A DNA stretch of 64,000 nucleotides from JASHSH01 sp036490215 (GCA_036490215.1 DASXEH010000096.1:1-64000), one strand, 5' to 3'. Shown: positions 50,397 through 60,880, numbered from the stretch's first letter. Notes: a model not told the origin generated them from the sequence alone. Numbers and translations: made by a program.

Positions 50397-51389
50397 CTAG
50401 CGGTTGATCATCTTCTGCTGCTGTTCGTTATAGCGGTGCCCTTCGATCGGCACCGCGGCGACGGCATCGGTGATCTCCTTGAGATCCTGCGCCGACAGTT
50501 TCACATCTGCCGCGCCGATATTCTCTTCGAGACGATGCAGCTTCGTGGTGCCGGGAATCGGCACGATCCACGGTTTTTGCGACAACAGCCAGGCCAGCGC
50601 GATCTGAGCCGATGTCACCTTTTTCGCCGATGCGAGCCGGCCCAGCAGATCGACCAGGCTCTGGTTGGCCTTGAGAGCGGCGGCCGAAAAGCGCGGGTTG
50701 GTGGCGCGGAAGTCGGTGCTGCCGAAGGTCGTGTCGGCAGAGATTGCGCCGGTCAGGAATCCGCGGCCCAGCGGGCTGAAAGGCACGAAACCGATACCCA
50801 GTTCTTCGAGTGTCGGCAGAACCTGCTCCTCCGGCTCGCGCCACCACAGCGAATATTCGCTCTGCAGCACCGTTATCGGCTGCACCGCATGGGCGCGGCG
50901 GATCGTCTGTGCGCCGGCCTCGGACAGGCCGAAATGCTTCACCTTGCCTTCGCGGATCAAATCCTTCACCGCGCCGGCCACATCCTCGATCGGCACATTC
51001 GGATCGACGCGGTGCTGATAGAAGAGATCGATCACATCGGTCTTGAGCCGCTTCAGCGACGCTTCGGCGACTTCTTTGATATGGGCAGGGCGGCTGTCGA
51101 CCCCGCTATTCTTTTTGGTCTCGGGATCGATCTTGAAGCCGAATTTGGTGGCGATCACGACTTGGTTGCGCACGGGCGCCAGCGCTTCGCCGACCAACTC
51201 CTCATTGACGAACGGTCCGTAGACTTCGGCCGTATCGAAGAAGGTGACGCCACGCTCGACCGCGCCGCGAATCACGGCAATACCGGCCTGCTTGTCGAGC
51301 GGCGTGCCGTAGGCGGTGCTCAGCCCCATGCAGCCCAGCCCGATGGCCGAGACTTCGAGGCCGCCATTGCCGATTTTACGCTTTTGCAT
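50397..51389 (-). CDS. Aldo/keto reductase
   Basis: The product has 330 residues. The catalytic set is visible: Asp and Tyr in FFDTAEVYGPFVNEEL, Lys in VVIATKFGFK, and His in IDLFYQHRVDPNVP. The cofactor end IVPIPGTTKLHRLEENIGAA is typical of the AKR13/YajO-like group, which reduces aldehydes with NADPH. It overlaps the preceding CMD gene by 14 bases. Confidence 0.94.
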   Translation of the reverse strand: MQKRKIGNGGLEVSAIGLGCMGLSTAYGTPLDKQAGIAVIRGAVERGVTFFDTAEVYGPFVNEELVGEALAPVRNQVVIATKFGFKIDPETKKNSGVDSRPAHIKEVAEASLKRLKTDVIDLFYQHRVDPNVPIEDVAGAVKDLIREGKVKHFGLSEAGAQTIRRAHAVQPITVLQSEYSLWWREPEEQVLPTLEELGIGFVPFSPLGRGFLTGAISADTTFGSTDFRATNPRFSAAALKANQSLVDLLGRLASAKKVTSAQIALAWLLSQKPWIVPIPGTTKLHRLEENIGAADVKLSAQDLKEITDAVAAVPIEGHRYNEQQQKMINR

Positions 51390-51723
51390 TGCTCATCTCC
51401 TCGCTCTTTTCCTCGAAAATCCGTCGCGCAATCGTTAGTGCCGACATGGCGGTCGGCCAGCCCGAATAAAAGGCCAGATGGGTAATCACCTCGATCAATT
51501 CATCGCGGCTGACGCCGTTCTCCAACGCCTTCTTCAAGTGAAATGGCAGTTCATTGCTGCGGTAAAGCGCAACCAAACTTGCCACTGTGACCAGGCTGCG
51601 ATCCCGGGGCGATAACCCCGGCCGCTGCCAAATGTCGCCGAATAAGATTTTATCCGTGTGCTCGGCAAGGGCCGGCGCGATATCGCCGAACGCCTTGCGG
51701 GCGGCGGTGGGTTCAGAAGCCAT
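51376..51723 (-). CDS. Carboxymuconolactone decarboxylase family protein
   Basis: The product has 115 residues from the ATG at 51723 (AAGGAGA 7 bases upstream). LSPRDRSLVTVASLVALYRS and LENGVSRDELIEVITHLAFY are the CMD domain. The CxxC pair of AhpD-like peroxidase members is absent, so a redox role is unlikely. It is the first gene of the CMD-AKR-SDR operon. In other bacteria such genes often accompany AKRs under LysR control, as here. Confidence 0.9.
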   Translation of the reverse strand: MASEPTAARKAFGDIAPALAEHTDKILFGDIWQRPGLSPRDRSLVTVASLVALYRSNELPFHLKKALENGVSRDELIEVITHLAFYSGWPTAMSALTIARRIFEEKSEEMSNAKA

Positions 51724-51795
51724 GACCGTCTCCTTCAGGACCATCAACCTAGCGGATGCGCGCTCATGCGATTAGATGGTACAATCCGCATGTAA

Positions 51796-51814
51796 TTATG
51801 AATTGAGCTCATAA
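51796..51814. promoter_or_regulatory. LysR-type operator (T-N11-A) between divergent genes
   Basis: TTATGA-N7-TCATAA is a perfect 6-bp inverted repeat that fits the T-N11-A rule for LysR-type regulators. It directly abuts the start codon of the LysR gene at 51815 and lies 72 bases from the CMD gene start, a position that allows autorepression and activation of the divergent operon. Confidence 0.6.
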
Positions 51815-52714
51815 ATGCGCCGGGAAACCCTGAACGATCTTCTCGCCTTCCTTGCCGTTGCGCGCGAGGGCAGTTTCACGCGGGCCGCGGCACAGCTTGG
51901 CGTGTCGCAATCGGCGCTCAGCCATACGATCCGCGGGCTCGAGGAACGGCTTGGGCTTCGCCTGCTCGCGCGCACCACGCGTCGCGTCGCACCGACGGAA
52001 GCCGGCGAGCGGCTGTTGCGCACGCTGGGTCCGCGGCTCGACGATATCGAAGCCGAGCTCGCCGGGCTGAACGAATTGCGCGACAAGCCGGCCGGCACGA
52101 TCCGCATCACCGCCAGCGAACATGCCGCGCAGACGATTCTCTGGCCCGCCGTCGCCAAGCTGTTGCCGCGCTATCCCGATATCAAGGTCGAGATCATGGT
52201 CGACTACGCCCTGACCGATATCGTTGCGGAACGCTACGATGCCGGCGTGCGCACCGGCGACCTGATCGCGAAGGACATGATCGCCACACGCATCGGCCCC
52301 GATTTACGCACCGCCATCGTCGGCGCGCCGTCCTACTTCAAGACGCGGTCGCACCCGCATACGCCGCAAGATCTCGCGGAACATAGTTGTATCAATCTAC
52401 GCCTGCCGACGCGCGGCGGCCTCTATGCGTGGGAGTTCGAGAAGGGCAAACGCGAGGTGCGCGTCCATGTCGATGGGCAGTTGACCTTCAACAACTTGTC
52501 GCTGCGCTTGAACGCGGTGCTGGGTGGCCTGGGGCTGGGCTATTTTCCCGAAGATCAGGTGCAGCCCCATGTCGCGAAAGGCAAGCTTGTGCGCGTTCTG
52601 GAAGATTGGTGCGCACCCTATTCGGGCTATCACCTTTACTACCCAAGCCGCCGCCAACCCACGCCGGCCTTCGCGCTGCTGGTCGAGGCGCTGCGGTATC
52701 GCGGGAAGATTTAG
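51815..52714 (+). CDS. LysR family transcriptional regulator
   Basis: The product has 299 residues. Its N-terminus RETLNDLLAFLAVAREGSFT and helix-turn-helix AAAQLGVSQSALSHTIRGLE are standard. The effector domain carries YDAGVRTGDLIAKDMIATRI, which resembles regulators of AKR/SDR loci. It is divergent from the CMD-AKR-SDR operon. The start codon has no separate ribosome site, because the operator fills that position. It ends convergently with lnt, overlapping by 4 bases. Confidence 0.92.
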   Translation: MRRETLNDLLAFLAVAREGSFTRAAAQLGVSQSALSHTIRGLEERLGLRLLARTTRRVAPTEAGERLLRTLGPRLDDIEAELAGLNELRDKPAGTIRITASEHAAQTILWPAVAKLLPRYPDIKVEIMVDYALTDIVAERYDAGVRTGDLIAKDMIATRIGPDLRTAIVGAPSYFKTRSHPHTPQDLAEHSCINLRLPTRGGLYAWEFEKGKREVRVHVDGQLTFNNLSLRLNAVLGGLGLGYFPEDQVQPHVAKGKLVRVLEDWCAPYSGYHLYYPSRRQPTPAFALLVEALRYRGKI

Positions 52715-54276
52715 GCGCCGCGCAGCCGCCGGCCCACGCCCCAGCCGATCAGTCCGGTTGCGGCCATCAGCACCAGCGCGATGATGTTGCCATGAGCCGC
52801 AAAGAAGGTCGGCGGCAAAGCCTGCGGCAGATCGCCATCGAGCACACCGACCGCGCCCAGCGGCAGGCGTGAGAGCACGCGGCCATAGGGATCGACGAAA
52901 GCGGTGATGCCGGTGTTGCCGTTATGGACCATCGGCAACCCTTCCTCGATCGCGCGCAACCGCCCGGCGGCAAAATGCTGATAGGGGCCAGCACTCATGC
53001 CGAACCAGCCATCATTGGTGATCGTGAGCAGCCATTGCGGCCGGTCGCTGCGGTCGAGCGCGGCGCCGGGGAAAATGTCCTCGTAGCAGATCAGCGGACT
53101 CACCGGCGGCAGGCCGGGGAGATGCAGGGTGCGTAGGCCCGGGCCGGCGCTGATATCGACCGATCCGGCCGCGATACTATCGAGCGGCAGGATGTGGCGC
53201 AGCGGCATGTATTCGCCGAACGGCACGAGATGCGCTTTGTCGTATGTGGCGATGATCTGCGCCTCGGCGGTCACGGCCTCAAGGCTGTTCCAGACCTGGA
53301 AGGGAGTCACGTCGGGCAGGGTCGCTCGCTCAGCACCAGCCAGCAGCAGCCCGCCGGGTGGCACGGCCTGGGCCGCAACGCCGCGTGCGCCCTGATCCTG
53401 GTCGATGAAATAGGGCACCGCCGTCTCGGGCCAGATCACGTCGGTGACCTTGTCGGAACCAGCCGATTTTGAGAGCGTGATCAGGTCGAGCAGCTCGCGC
53501 GGACGATTGGCCGGCGCCCATTTGTCGCGCTCGGGCACCGAGGGCTGCACCAGCCGCAGGCGGATATTGGGTTGGTTGGGCATGGGCGCGTCGGGAACGC
53601 GCGACCATCCCCAGGCTGCGACGAGTGCCAGCACGGTCAGACTGGCGCCGACCGCGCCGGGGCCGATGCGATTGGGCCGGGCAAGGGCGGCCGGCATCGC
53701 GGTGATCGCAACCGACAACAGACTGAGGCCGAAGGCGCCGGCGATCGAGGCAAACTGGACCACAGGGAGCACATCAACCCAGGCGGTCGCGATCAGGTTC
53801 CATGGGAAACCGGTGAAGACCCAATCGCGCAGCCATTCGCTGAAGGCCCAGGCGGCGGCGAGCGCCAGGATGCGCGCAATGCCTGGGGGCGCGATCTCGC
53901 GTGCGATCAATGTGCCGAGACCGACGAAGATCGCCATAAACGCGCCGAGGCCGAGCACGGCGAAGGGAATCATCCAGCCGAATTTTTCGGGATCGACCAG
54001 CAGCGCATAGGCGATCCAATAGACGCCGGCGGCGTGATGGGCCCAGCCGAACCAAAAGCCGGTGCCGAAGGCGCGCCACCGCGTGTTGGCGCCGTCGAGC
54101 ATCAGCGCGAGGCCGGAGAAGGCGATCCAGAGCAGCGGCACAAAATTGAGCGGCGGCAGGGTGAGGGTGGCGAGGATGCCGAGCGCGATGAGAACGCCGG
54201 CGCGGCGCCATCCCGAGAGCGCGCCGAGGCGCGTGGCGCGGTCGCGCCAGACCGCAACCGATCCCGCGAAACTCAC
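52711..54276 (-). CDS. lnt: Apolipoprotein N-acyltransferase
   Basis: The product has 521 residues. It adds the third acyl chain to lipoproteins in the inner membrane. Hydrophobic helices fill residues 25-200. The nitrilase-like catalytic domain has Glu in VIWPETAVPYF, Lys in TYDKAHLVPFGEYMPLR and the nucleophilic Cys in LICYEDIFPG. A final helix lies near residue 495-515. It overlaps corC by 4 bases and is the last gene of the block that starts at fur. Confidence 0.95.
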   Translation of the reverse strand: MSFAGSVAVWRDRATRLGALSGWRRAGVLIALGILATLTLPPLNFVPLLWIAFSGLALMLDGANTRWRAFGTGFWFGWAHHAAGVYWIAYALLVDPEKFGWMIPFAVLGLGAFMAIFVGLGTLIAREIAPPGIARILALAAAWAFSEWLRDWVFTGFPWNLIATAWVDVLPVVQFASIAGAFGLSLLSVAITAMPAALARPNRIGPGAVGASLTVLALVAAWGWSRVPDAPMPNQPNIRLRLVQPSVPERDKWAPANRPRELLDLITLSKSAGSDKVTDVIWPETAVPYFIDQDQGARGVAAQAVPPGGLLLAGAERATLPDVTPFQVWNSLEAVTAEAQIIATYDKAHLVPFGEYMPLRHILPLDSIAAGSVDISAGPGLRTLHLPGLPPVSPLICYEDIFPGAALDRSDRPQWLLTITNDGWFGMSAGPYQHFAAGRLRAIEEGLPMVHNGNTGITAFVDPYGRVLSRLPLGAVGVLDGDLPQALPPTFFAAHGNIIALVLMAATGLIGWGVGRRLRGA

Positions 54277-55187
54277 GCGGCCCGGTCCGTGTGCTTGGGC
54301 AGGTTGCGGACGCGGAGTCGTTTAATCCGGCGTGGATCGGCATCGACGATTTCGAACTCGATGCCGGAAGCGTGTTTGATCAGCTCGCCGCGCGTCGGCA
54401 TGCGGCCGGCCAGGAACGAGACCAGGCCGCCGAGCGTGTCGTTGGCCTCGCGCTCTTCCTCGCTGAAGATCGTGCCGACCCGCTGCTCGAATTCCGTCAA
54501 CGGCACGCGGGCATCGGCTTCCAGCACGCCATCGTTGCGCGCAACGAAATCGGGATCGGCGTCGGTGTCGTGCTCGTCCTCGATCTCGCCGGTGATCTGC
54601 TCGACCAGATCTTCGATGGTGATCAGCCCGTCGATGCCGCCGTATTCGTCGACGACGAGGGCCATATGCGTGCGCTTGAGCCGCATCTCGAGCAGCAGGT
54701 CGAGTACGCGGATCGAGGGCGCGACATAGAGGATGCGGCGGATGATGCGCGACAGTTGGAACGGCGCATTGGTGCTCATCAAGGTCAGCGCGTCCTTGAT
54801 ATGGACGAAGCCGACCGCGTCGTCGAGCGTGCCGCGGAACACCGGATAGCGCGAATGGCGCTGATCGTTGATCAACGCCACCAGTTCTTCCTTCGAGGTC
54901 GAAAGATCGACGGCCACGATATCGGCGCGCGGCACCATCACGTCCTGGGCGGCCACTTCGCGCAGCCGCAGGATGTTGGCCAGCAGGCGCCGCTCATGGG
55001 CATCGATCGGCGCTTCGGTGGATTCGACGCGTTCTTCGATCAGCTCTTCCAGCGTCTCGCGCACCTGCTCCTCGGCTTCCGAGGGACGCAGGGCGCGCAG
55101 CCAATTGCGCACGCGCCGCAATCGGCCGGGCGAGGTGGTGCCGTTCGATCCGCTGCGATGGTCGCCGTTCACGATGCTAGCTCCCAT
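54273..55187 (-). CDS. corC: CorC/HlyC family CBS-domain protein
   Basis: The product has 304 residues and no membrane segment. Tandem CBS domains cover about residues 70-195 (DVMVPRADIVAVDLSTSKEE, then MALVVDEYGGIDGLITIEDL). The C-terminal CorC/HlyC domain has DTLGGLVSFLAGRMPTRGEL. The family is linked with magnesium/cobalt efflux or with envelope stress. It lies between ybeY and lnt with overlaps on both sides. Confidence 0.93.
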   Translation of the reverse strand: MGASIVNGDHRSGSNGTTSPGRLRRVRNWLRALRPSEAEEQVRETLEELIEERVESTEAPIDAHERRLLANILRLREVAAQDVMVPRADIVAVDLSTSKEELVALINDQRHSRYPVFRGTLDDAVGFVHIKDALTLMSTNAPFQLSRIIRRILYVAPSIRVLDLLLEMRLKRTHMALVVDEYGGIDGLITIEDLVEQITGEIEDEHDTDADPDFVARNDGVLEADARVPLTEFEQRVGTIFSEEEREANDTLGGLVSFLAGRMPTRGELIKHASGIEFEIVDADPRRIKRLRVRNLPKHTDRAA

Positions 55188-55681
55188 TCGCTGTCGCCAT
55201 AGGGATCGTCCACGCCGAGCGTGGCGAGAAGCTTGGTCTCGAGCGCTTCCATCTTGGTCGCGTCCTTCGGCCGATCATGATCGTAGCCGCGCAGATGCAG
55301 AACGCCGTGAATGACGAGATGGGTCAGGTGATCCTTCAGCGATTTGCCGTCACGCTTCGCCTCGGCCTTGGTCGTCTCGAAGGCGATCACCACATCGCCC
55401 AGCGTAGCTGGCGCGCCTGTGGGCCGCGGTTCGTCGCCGAGCGCGGGGAAGGAGAGGACATTGGTCGGCTTGTCGATGCCGCGAAACTGCAGGTTCAAAT
55501 CGCGCACGATCTTATTGCTGGCAAGCACGATGGAAATCTCCACCGGCCCTTTCACTTTCGCACCGCCTTTCGGCGCGGGCGCATCGAGCGCCGCGGTGGC
55601 CGCGCGTTCGCATACGGATTTCGCGCCGCGCAGCTTGGCCCAGGCCTTGCTCGAAATCGTCACGGCGATGGCGGCCTTCAT
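55169..55681 (-). CDS. ybeY: Endoribonuclease YbeY
   Basis: The product has 170 residues. The metal site HGVLHLRGYDHDRP shows the family pattern of three His residues. YbeY matures 16S rRNA 3' ends and takes part in ribosome quality control. NVLSFPALGDEPRP is also conserved. It overlaps phoH by 4 bases and corC by 19 bases. Confidence 0.95.
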   Translation of the reverse strand: MKAAIAVTISSKAWAKLRGAKSVCERAATAALDAPAPKGGAKVKGPVEISIVLASNKIVRDLNLQFRGIDKPTNVLSFPALGDEPRPTGAPATLGDVVIAFETTKAEAKRDGKSLKDHLTHLVIHGVLHLRGYDHDRPKDATKMEALETKLLATLGVDDPYGDSEWELAS

Positions 55682-56639
55682 CGTTCGGCCTTCGTTTTGC
55701 CGTGCGCGTCATAGGCTCTGACGATCTTCGTCACCAGCCCGTGGCGCACCACGTCGCGGTCGGTGAAGCGGATCACGCCGATCTCGCCCATGCCGTTGAG
55801 AATGTCGAGCGCATCGACCAGGCCCGAGCGTTGGCCGGCAGGTAGGTCGACCTGCGACGGATCGCCGGTCACCACCATGCGCGAATGCTCGCCCAACCGC
55901 GTGAGCAGCATCTTCATCTGCACAGGAGTCGTGTTCTGCGCTTCGTCGAGGATGACGAAGGAATTGGCCAGCGTCCGGCCGCGCATGAAGGCGAGCGGGG
56001 CCACTTCGATTTCGCCGGCCTCCAGCTTCTTCGCCACCTGATCGCCCGGCAGCATATCGTGCAGCGCGTCGTAGAGCGGCCGCAGATAGGGATCGACCTT
56101 TTCCTTGAGATCGCCGGGCAGGAAGCCGAGGCGTTCACCCGCTTCCACGGCGGGGCGCGACAGGACGATGCGATCAACCTCGCCGCTGATCATCATGCTC
56201 ACCGCCTTGGCGACGGCGAGATAGGTCTTGCCGGTGCCGGCAGGCCCCAAGCCGAACACGAGATCGTGCTTGTCCATCGCGCGGATGTATTCGGCCTGCA
56301 TCGGCGTGCGCGGGCCGATATGCTTGCGCCGGGTGATCAGGGTGATATTGGCATCGGGCGCCGCACCATTGCCCATGCGCACGGCGGTATCGACATCCTG
56401 CTCGCCGATGTCCTGGCCGTTTTCGAGGCGCTGATAGAGGCCGTCGAGCACATCGCTGGCGCGTTCGACGCTTTCGGCCGTACCGGTGATGGTCACGCGA
56501 TTGCCGCGTGAGGCCAAGGCCACGCCCAAGCTGCGCTCGATATGATCGAGATGGGCGTTATGGGGCCCGAACAGCATATGGAGAAGCGAATTGTCGGCGA
56601 ATTCGCGGACGGTTCGCACCTCACCTGACGTTCGATCGC

Positions 56640-56643
<4 letters not shown>
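55678..56643 (-). CDS. phoH: PhoH-like ATPase (YbeZ)
   Basis: The product has 321 residues. Walker A is GPAGTGKTYLAVAKAV (about residue 130), and Walker B is in NSFVILDEAQNTTPVQMKML. The N-terminal third is a KH-like region. It is an ATPase usually found next to ybeY and works with RNA. It overlaps miaB and ybeY by 4 bases each. Confidence 0.95.
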
Positions 56644-58028
<1,385 letters not shown>

Positions 58029-58096
58029 GGGGCGGCGCAAGTATCATAGCGCCGAAATATTAGGCAATCCTTTGAATCAGCGCGCTTATTCCGGGA

Positions 58097-58927
58097 TTAG
58101 GCGAGGTCCGGAACGGCCTCGCCGACCTCGGGAAGGCGTCCGGCATTGGCTGCGGCCAGGCCATTGGCGATCGTGCGATAGCAATGATCGGACAAGGCTT
58201 TGCGCGAACCGAACTGTTCGAGGCTGGTCACAGGGTGCAATTCGATCTCGATCGTGGTGATACCGAGCCCGATCATCGTCCACATATGCGGGGCCAGCGC
58301 CATGTCGCCGAACCAGGCATAGAGGGCGCGCAGGCTCCGGCCGATCGGCATGCCGTCAAGCCGCGTATAGGCGATCGTCACCGGCTGCACCGCCAGCGCA
58401 TGGCCTTCCGTATCCTTCACGGCGGCGGCGGACAGCAATGCGCTCTTAAAGGCGCCGACCAGATTGCCGTCGTTGCTGGTGCCTTCCGGAAACAAGATCA
58501 CCGACTCGCGTGCCTTGGTCAGGCGTTCGAGCATCGAGTCGCGATGTTCCTTACTGTTGCCGCGCCTGCGATCGACGAAGACGGTACGGCCCAGCCGCGC
58601 AACGATGCCGATGCCCGGCCAGCCGCGAATTTCCGCTTTGGCCACGAAGGCCGCGTCGAGCACAGCGCCCAGCGCCACGATATCGAGATAGGAGATGTGG
58701 TTACAGATGTAGAGGGTCGGCCGCCGCTCGCTCAATGTGCCGCGCACAATCAGGCGCATCCCCAGCATGAACGCCATGCCACGCCAATACAGGCGCGCCC
58801 AGCGGCGCGAAAGCCCGATCGCGCCCAGCGACAGCAGCACGGCCTGCAGCGGCGCCATGCTCAGCGTCAGGGCCAAGCACCCCAGCACACGCCTCCACGC
58901 CGTCAGCGGACTGTGGATTTCGTCCAT
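58097..58927 (-). CDS. olsA: Lyso-ornithine lipid O-acyltransferase (PlsC family)
   Basis: The product has 276 residues from MDEIHSPLTAWRR; the frame extends further but into the previous gene. The acyltransferase motifs are NHISYLDIVALG (HxxxxD) and ILFPEGTSNDG. A membrane helix lies near residues 15-40. PlsC-type enzymes usually acylate lysophosphatidate, but the gene directly follows an OlsB-type gene and precedes miaB, as olsA does in Sinorhizobium as I recall. I therefore favour ornithine-lipid synthesis. Confidence 0.8.
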   Translation of the reverse strand: MDEIHSPLTAWRRVLGCLALTLSMAPLQAVLLSLGAIGLSRRWARLYWRGMAFMLGMRLIVRGTLSERRPTLYICNHISYLDIVALGAVLDAAFVAKAEIRGWPGIGIVARLGRTVFVDRRRGNSKEHRDSMLERLTKARESVILFPEGTSNDGNLVGAFKSALLSAAAVKDTEGHALAVQPVTIAYTRLDGMPIGRSLRALYAWFGDMALAPHMWTMIGLGITTIEIELHPVTSLEQFGSRKALSDHCYRTIANGLAAANAGRLPEVGEAVPDLA

Positions 58928-58937
58928 CGGCCGCGCC

Positions 58938-59726
58938 TCAGATGTCTTTCGCGTGGGTGCGGTCGTAGTGCTTGAAGTACTTGCCGGTGACGAGATCGGT
59001 TTTAACGATGATGCAGACATCGGTCGTATTGAACTGCCGATCGATCACCGCGCCGTCGCCGACGAAACCGCCCAGGCGCAGATAGCCTTTGACCAGCGGC
59101 GGCAAGCCCGCCAGGGCGCGCCGCATGTCGAACTGGTCTTTCGCCAGAATGTCCATCGGCGAATAGCGCTCGGCCAGCGCGCGTGGGCACAGCGCTTCGG
59201 GCGCGAGATGGTTGTGGTAGAGGTAAGAGAGCGGCACCGCCAAGGCCTGCGGGTCGACACCGGGCAGGCTGGCGCAACCGAACATCAGATCGATCTGGCG
59301 CGGCAGTATGTAGCCGGCGATGCCCTGCCATAGAAGCTGCATCACCGCCTTGGTGCGATACTTGCCGTCGACGCATGAGCGGCCCAGTTCGAGCACGCGG
59401 CCCTCGAAGGCGGCGATCTTGGTCACGTCGTATTCGCTGGCGGTATAGAAACGCTTGAAGCGCGGATCTTCGCGACGGTGCAGGCGATAGGTTCCGACCA
59501 CGCCGGCGGCACCTTCGCCCAGCGCGCGGTCGAGCACCAATAGGTGGTCGCAGGCTTCGTCGAAATCGTCGAAGTCGCGGTGCGCGCGCGCCATGTCCGG
59601 CGTCGGCTGCGCCCCCATCTCTTCGTAGAACACGCGATAGCGCAGACGCTGTGCCGCTTCGATCTCGTCGTCCGACCGTGCCAGCCGCACCTCGAGACTC
59701 GAAGCCGGGGGAACGGCTTCGTTCAT
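58938..59726 (-). CDS. olsB: Ornithine N-alpha-acyltransferase (OlsB-type GNAT)
   Basis: The product has 262 residues. LRYRVFYEEMGAQPTPDMAR, DHLLVLDR and ELGRSCVDGKYRTKAVMQLL are the conserved blocks of the OlsB/hemolysin-like acyltransferase family. It joins a 3-hydroxyacyl group from ACP to ornithine to give lyso-ornithine lipid. The companion O-acyltransferase gene lies 10 bases downstream. Ornithine lipids replace phospholipids under phosphate limitation or stress. Confidence 0.85.
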   Translation of the reverse strand: MNEAVPPASSLEVRLARSDDEIEAAQRLRYRVFYEEMGAQPTPDMARAHRDFDDFDEACDHLLVLDRALGEGAAGVVGTYRLHRREDPRFKRFYTASEYDVTKIAAFEGRVLELGRSCVDGKYRTKAVMQLLWQGIAGYILPRQIDLMFGCASLPGVDPQALAVPLSYLYHNHLAPEALCPRALAERYSPMDILAKDQFDMRRALAGLPPLVKGYLRLGGFVGDGAVIDRQFNTTDVCIIVKTDLVTGKYFKHYDRTHAKDI

Positions 59727-59768
59727 CGGCGCACGCCCAGACGAGGCAGCGTCGAATCGCGCTTCATC

Positions 59769-60203
59769 TCATTTTGCCTTGTTGGGATCGAAATCGGAAT
59801 TGGCCGGAACGGCATACAGCTCGAGCTTGTGGCCGACGAGCTTGAATCCGTATTTCTGCGCGATCTTCTGCTGCAGGGCCTCGATTTCGTCGCTCTGAAA
59901 CTCGATGACATGGCCGCTCTGCACATCGATCAAATGATCGTGATGGCTGTCGGTGGCCTGCTCATAGCGCGCACGGCCCTGGCCGAAGTCATGCCGCTCG
60001 AGGATATTGGCTTCCTCGAACAAGCGCACGGTCCGATAGACCGTGGCAATGCTGATATTCGGATCGATGGCAACGGCACGCCGATGCAATGCCTCGACAT
60101 CTGGGTGATCGACGGAGTCCGAGAGAACTTTGGCGATGACCCGACGTTGTTCGGTCATCTTCATTCCCTTGTCGATGCACCGCTGTTCGATTCGGGAAAT
60201 CAT
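59769..60203 (-). CDS. fur: Fur family metalloregulator
   Basis: The product has 144 residues. The DNA-binding helix lies around NISIATVYRTVRLFEEANIL, and the metal site includes HHDHLIDVQSGHVIEF. In alphaproteobacteria close relatives may act as Mur (manganese) rather than iron Fur, so the metal is not settled. It lies 42 bases ahead of olsB in the same direction. Confidence 0.92.
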   Translation of the reverse strand: MISRIEQRCIDKGMKMTEQRRVIAKVLSDSVDHPDVEALHRRAVAIDPNISIATVYRTVRLFEEANILERHDFGQGRARYEQATDSHHDHLIDVQSGHVIEFQSDEIEALQQKIAQKYGFKLVGHKLELYAVPANSDFDPNKAK

Positions 60204-60271
60204 GAGCGGTATTTAGCCGATAATCCGGCAAGGGTGCAACGACAAAGGAACAACAACGAACGGGGGCACGG

Positions 60272-60295
60272 AAACACGCGAAAGTCGCGTGTTTT
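60272..60295 (-). terminator. Terminator after mucR
   Basis: CACGCGA (60275-60281) pairs with TCGCGTG (60285-60291) around a 3-base loop. On the minus strand TTTCC follows, 38 bases after the mucR stop. In the plus direction TTTT follows. Confidence 0.6.
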
Positions 60296-60318
60296 CCGAC
60301 CCTTAGAATGAAGATGTG

Positions 60319-60744
60319 TTAGGCGGCGGCGCCGCGGCGGCGGCGGCGGGGACGCGTGCCCAGGCCGATCTTCTTGGCCAGGCTGCTGCGATGCTTGGCG
60401 TAGTTGGGGGCGACCATCGGGTAGTCGGCCGCCAGACCCCAGCGTTCGCGATACTGTTCGGGCGTCAGATCGTAAGCGGTCTTGAGATGCCGCTTGAGCA
60501 TCTTCAGCTTCTTGCCGTCTTCGAGGCAAACGATGTAGTCGGGCGTGATCGACTTCTTGATGGCCACGGCCGGTTCGGGCCGTTCGGGCAGAGCGCCATG
60601 CGTGCCGAGCGTTGCGAGGGTGCGGTAGACTTCGCCGATAAGTTGCGGAAGTTCGGCGACCGGAACGGTATTGCTGCTCACATGTGCCGCAACGATATTC
60701 GCGGTCAGCGCGAGAAGTTCATTAGAGTTTGATTGCTCAGCCAT
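60319..60744 (-). CDS. mucR: MucR/Ros family transcriptional regulator
   Basis: The product has 141 residues. The zinc-finger-like DNA-binding region is SITPDYIVCLEDGKKLKMLK followed by RHLKTAYDLTPEQYRERWGL, the hallmark of MucR. The tail is very basic (RPRRRRRGAAA). MucR proteins bind AT-rich DNA and repress or activate exopolysaccharide, motility and cell-cycle genes in alphaproteobacteria. The gene lies upstream of fur on the same strand but is separated by a terminator. Confidence 0.93.
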   Translation of the reverse strand: MAEQSNSNELLALTANIVAAHVSSNTVPVAELPQLIGEVYRTLATLGTHGALPERPEPAVAIKKSITPDYIVCLEDGKKLKMLKRHLKTAYDLTPEQYRERWGLAADYPMVAPNYAKHRSSLAKKIGLGTRPRRRRRGAAA

Positions 60745-60780
60745 TGATAATCTGCCTTCGAATTACATGATAAGCGGTTC

Positions 60781-60809
60781 TATATAGTTACTTGAAAAAG
60801 GCCTGGCAA
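60781..60809 (-). promoter_or_regulatory. Promoter of mucR
   Basis: On the minus strand TTGCCA (60804-60809), a 17-base spacer and TATATA (60781-60786) make a good promoter. It lies 36 bases ahead of the mucR start. The AT-rich context is the sort MucR itself binds, so autoregulation is plausible. Confidence 0.55.
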
Positions 60810-60817
60810 TAACAGGC

Positions 60818-60846
60818 TAAAGTTCATATCTGGATGGTTAAAGTTC
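60818..60846 (+). promoter_or_regulatory. Direct repeats upstream of the TusA-like gene
   Basis: TAAAGTTC occurs at 60818-60825 and 60839-60846, spaced by 21 bases, two turns of the helix. They lie 35-63 bases ahead of the start codon and may be an operator. Confidence 0.35.
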
Positions 60847-60880
60847 GTGTCTTTGTACCCAAATAATTACGGAACGCATC

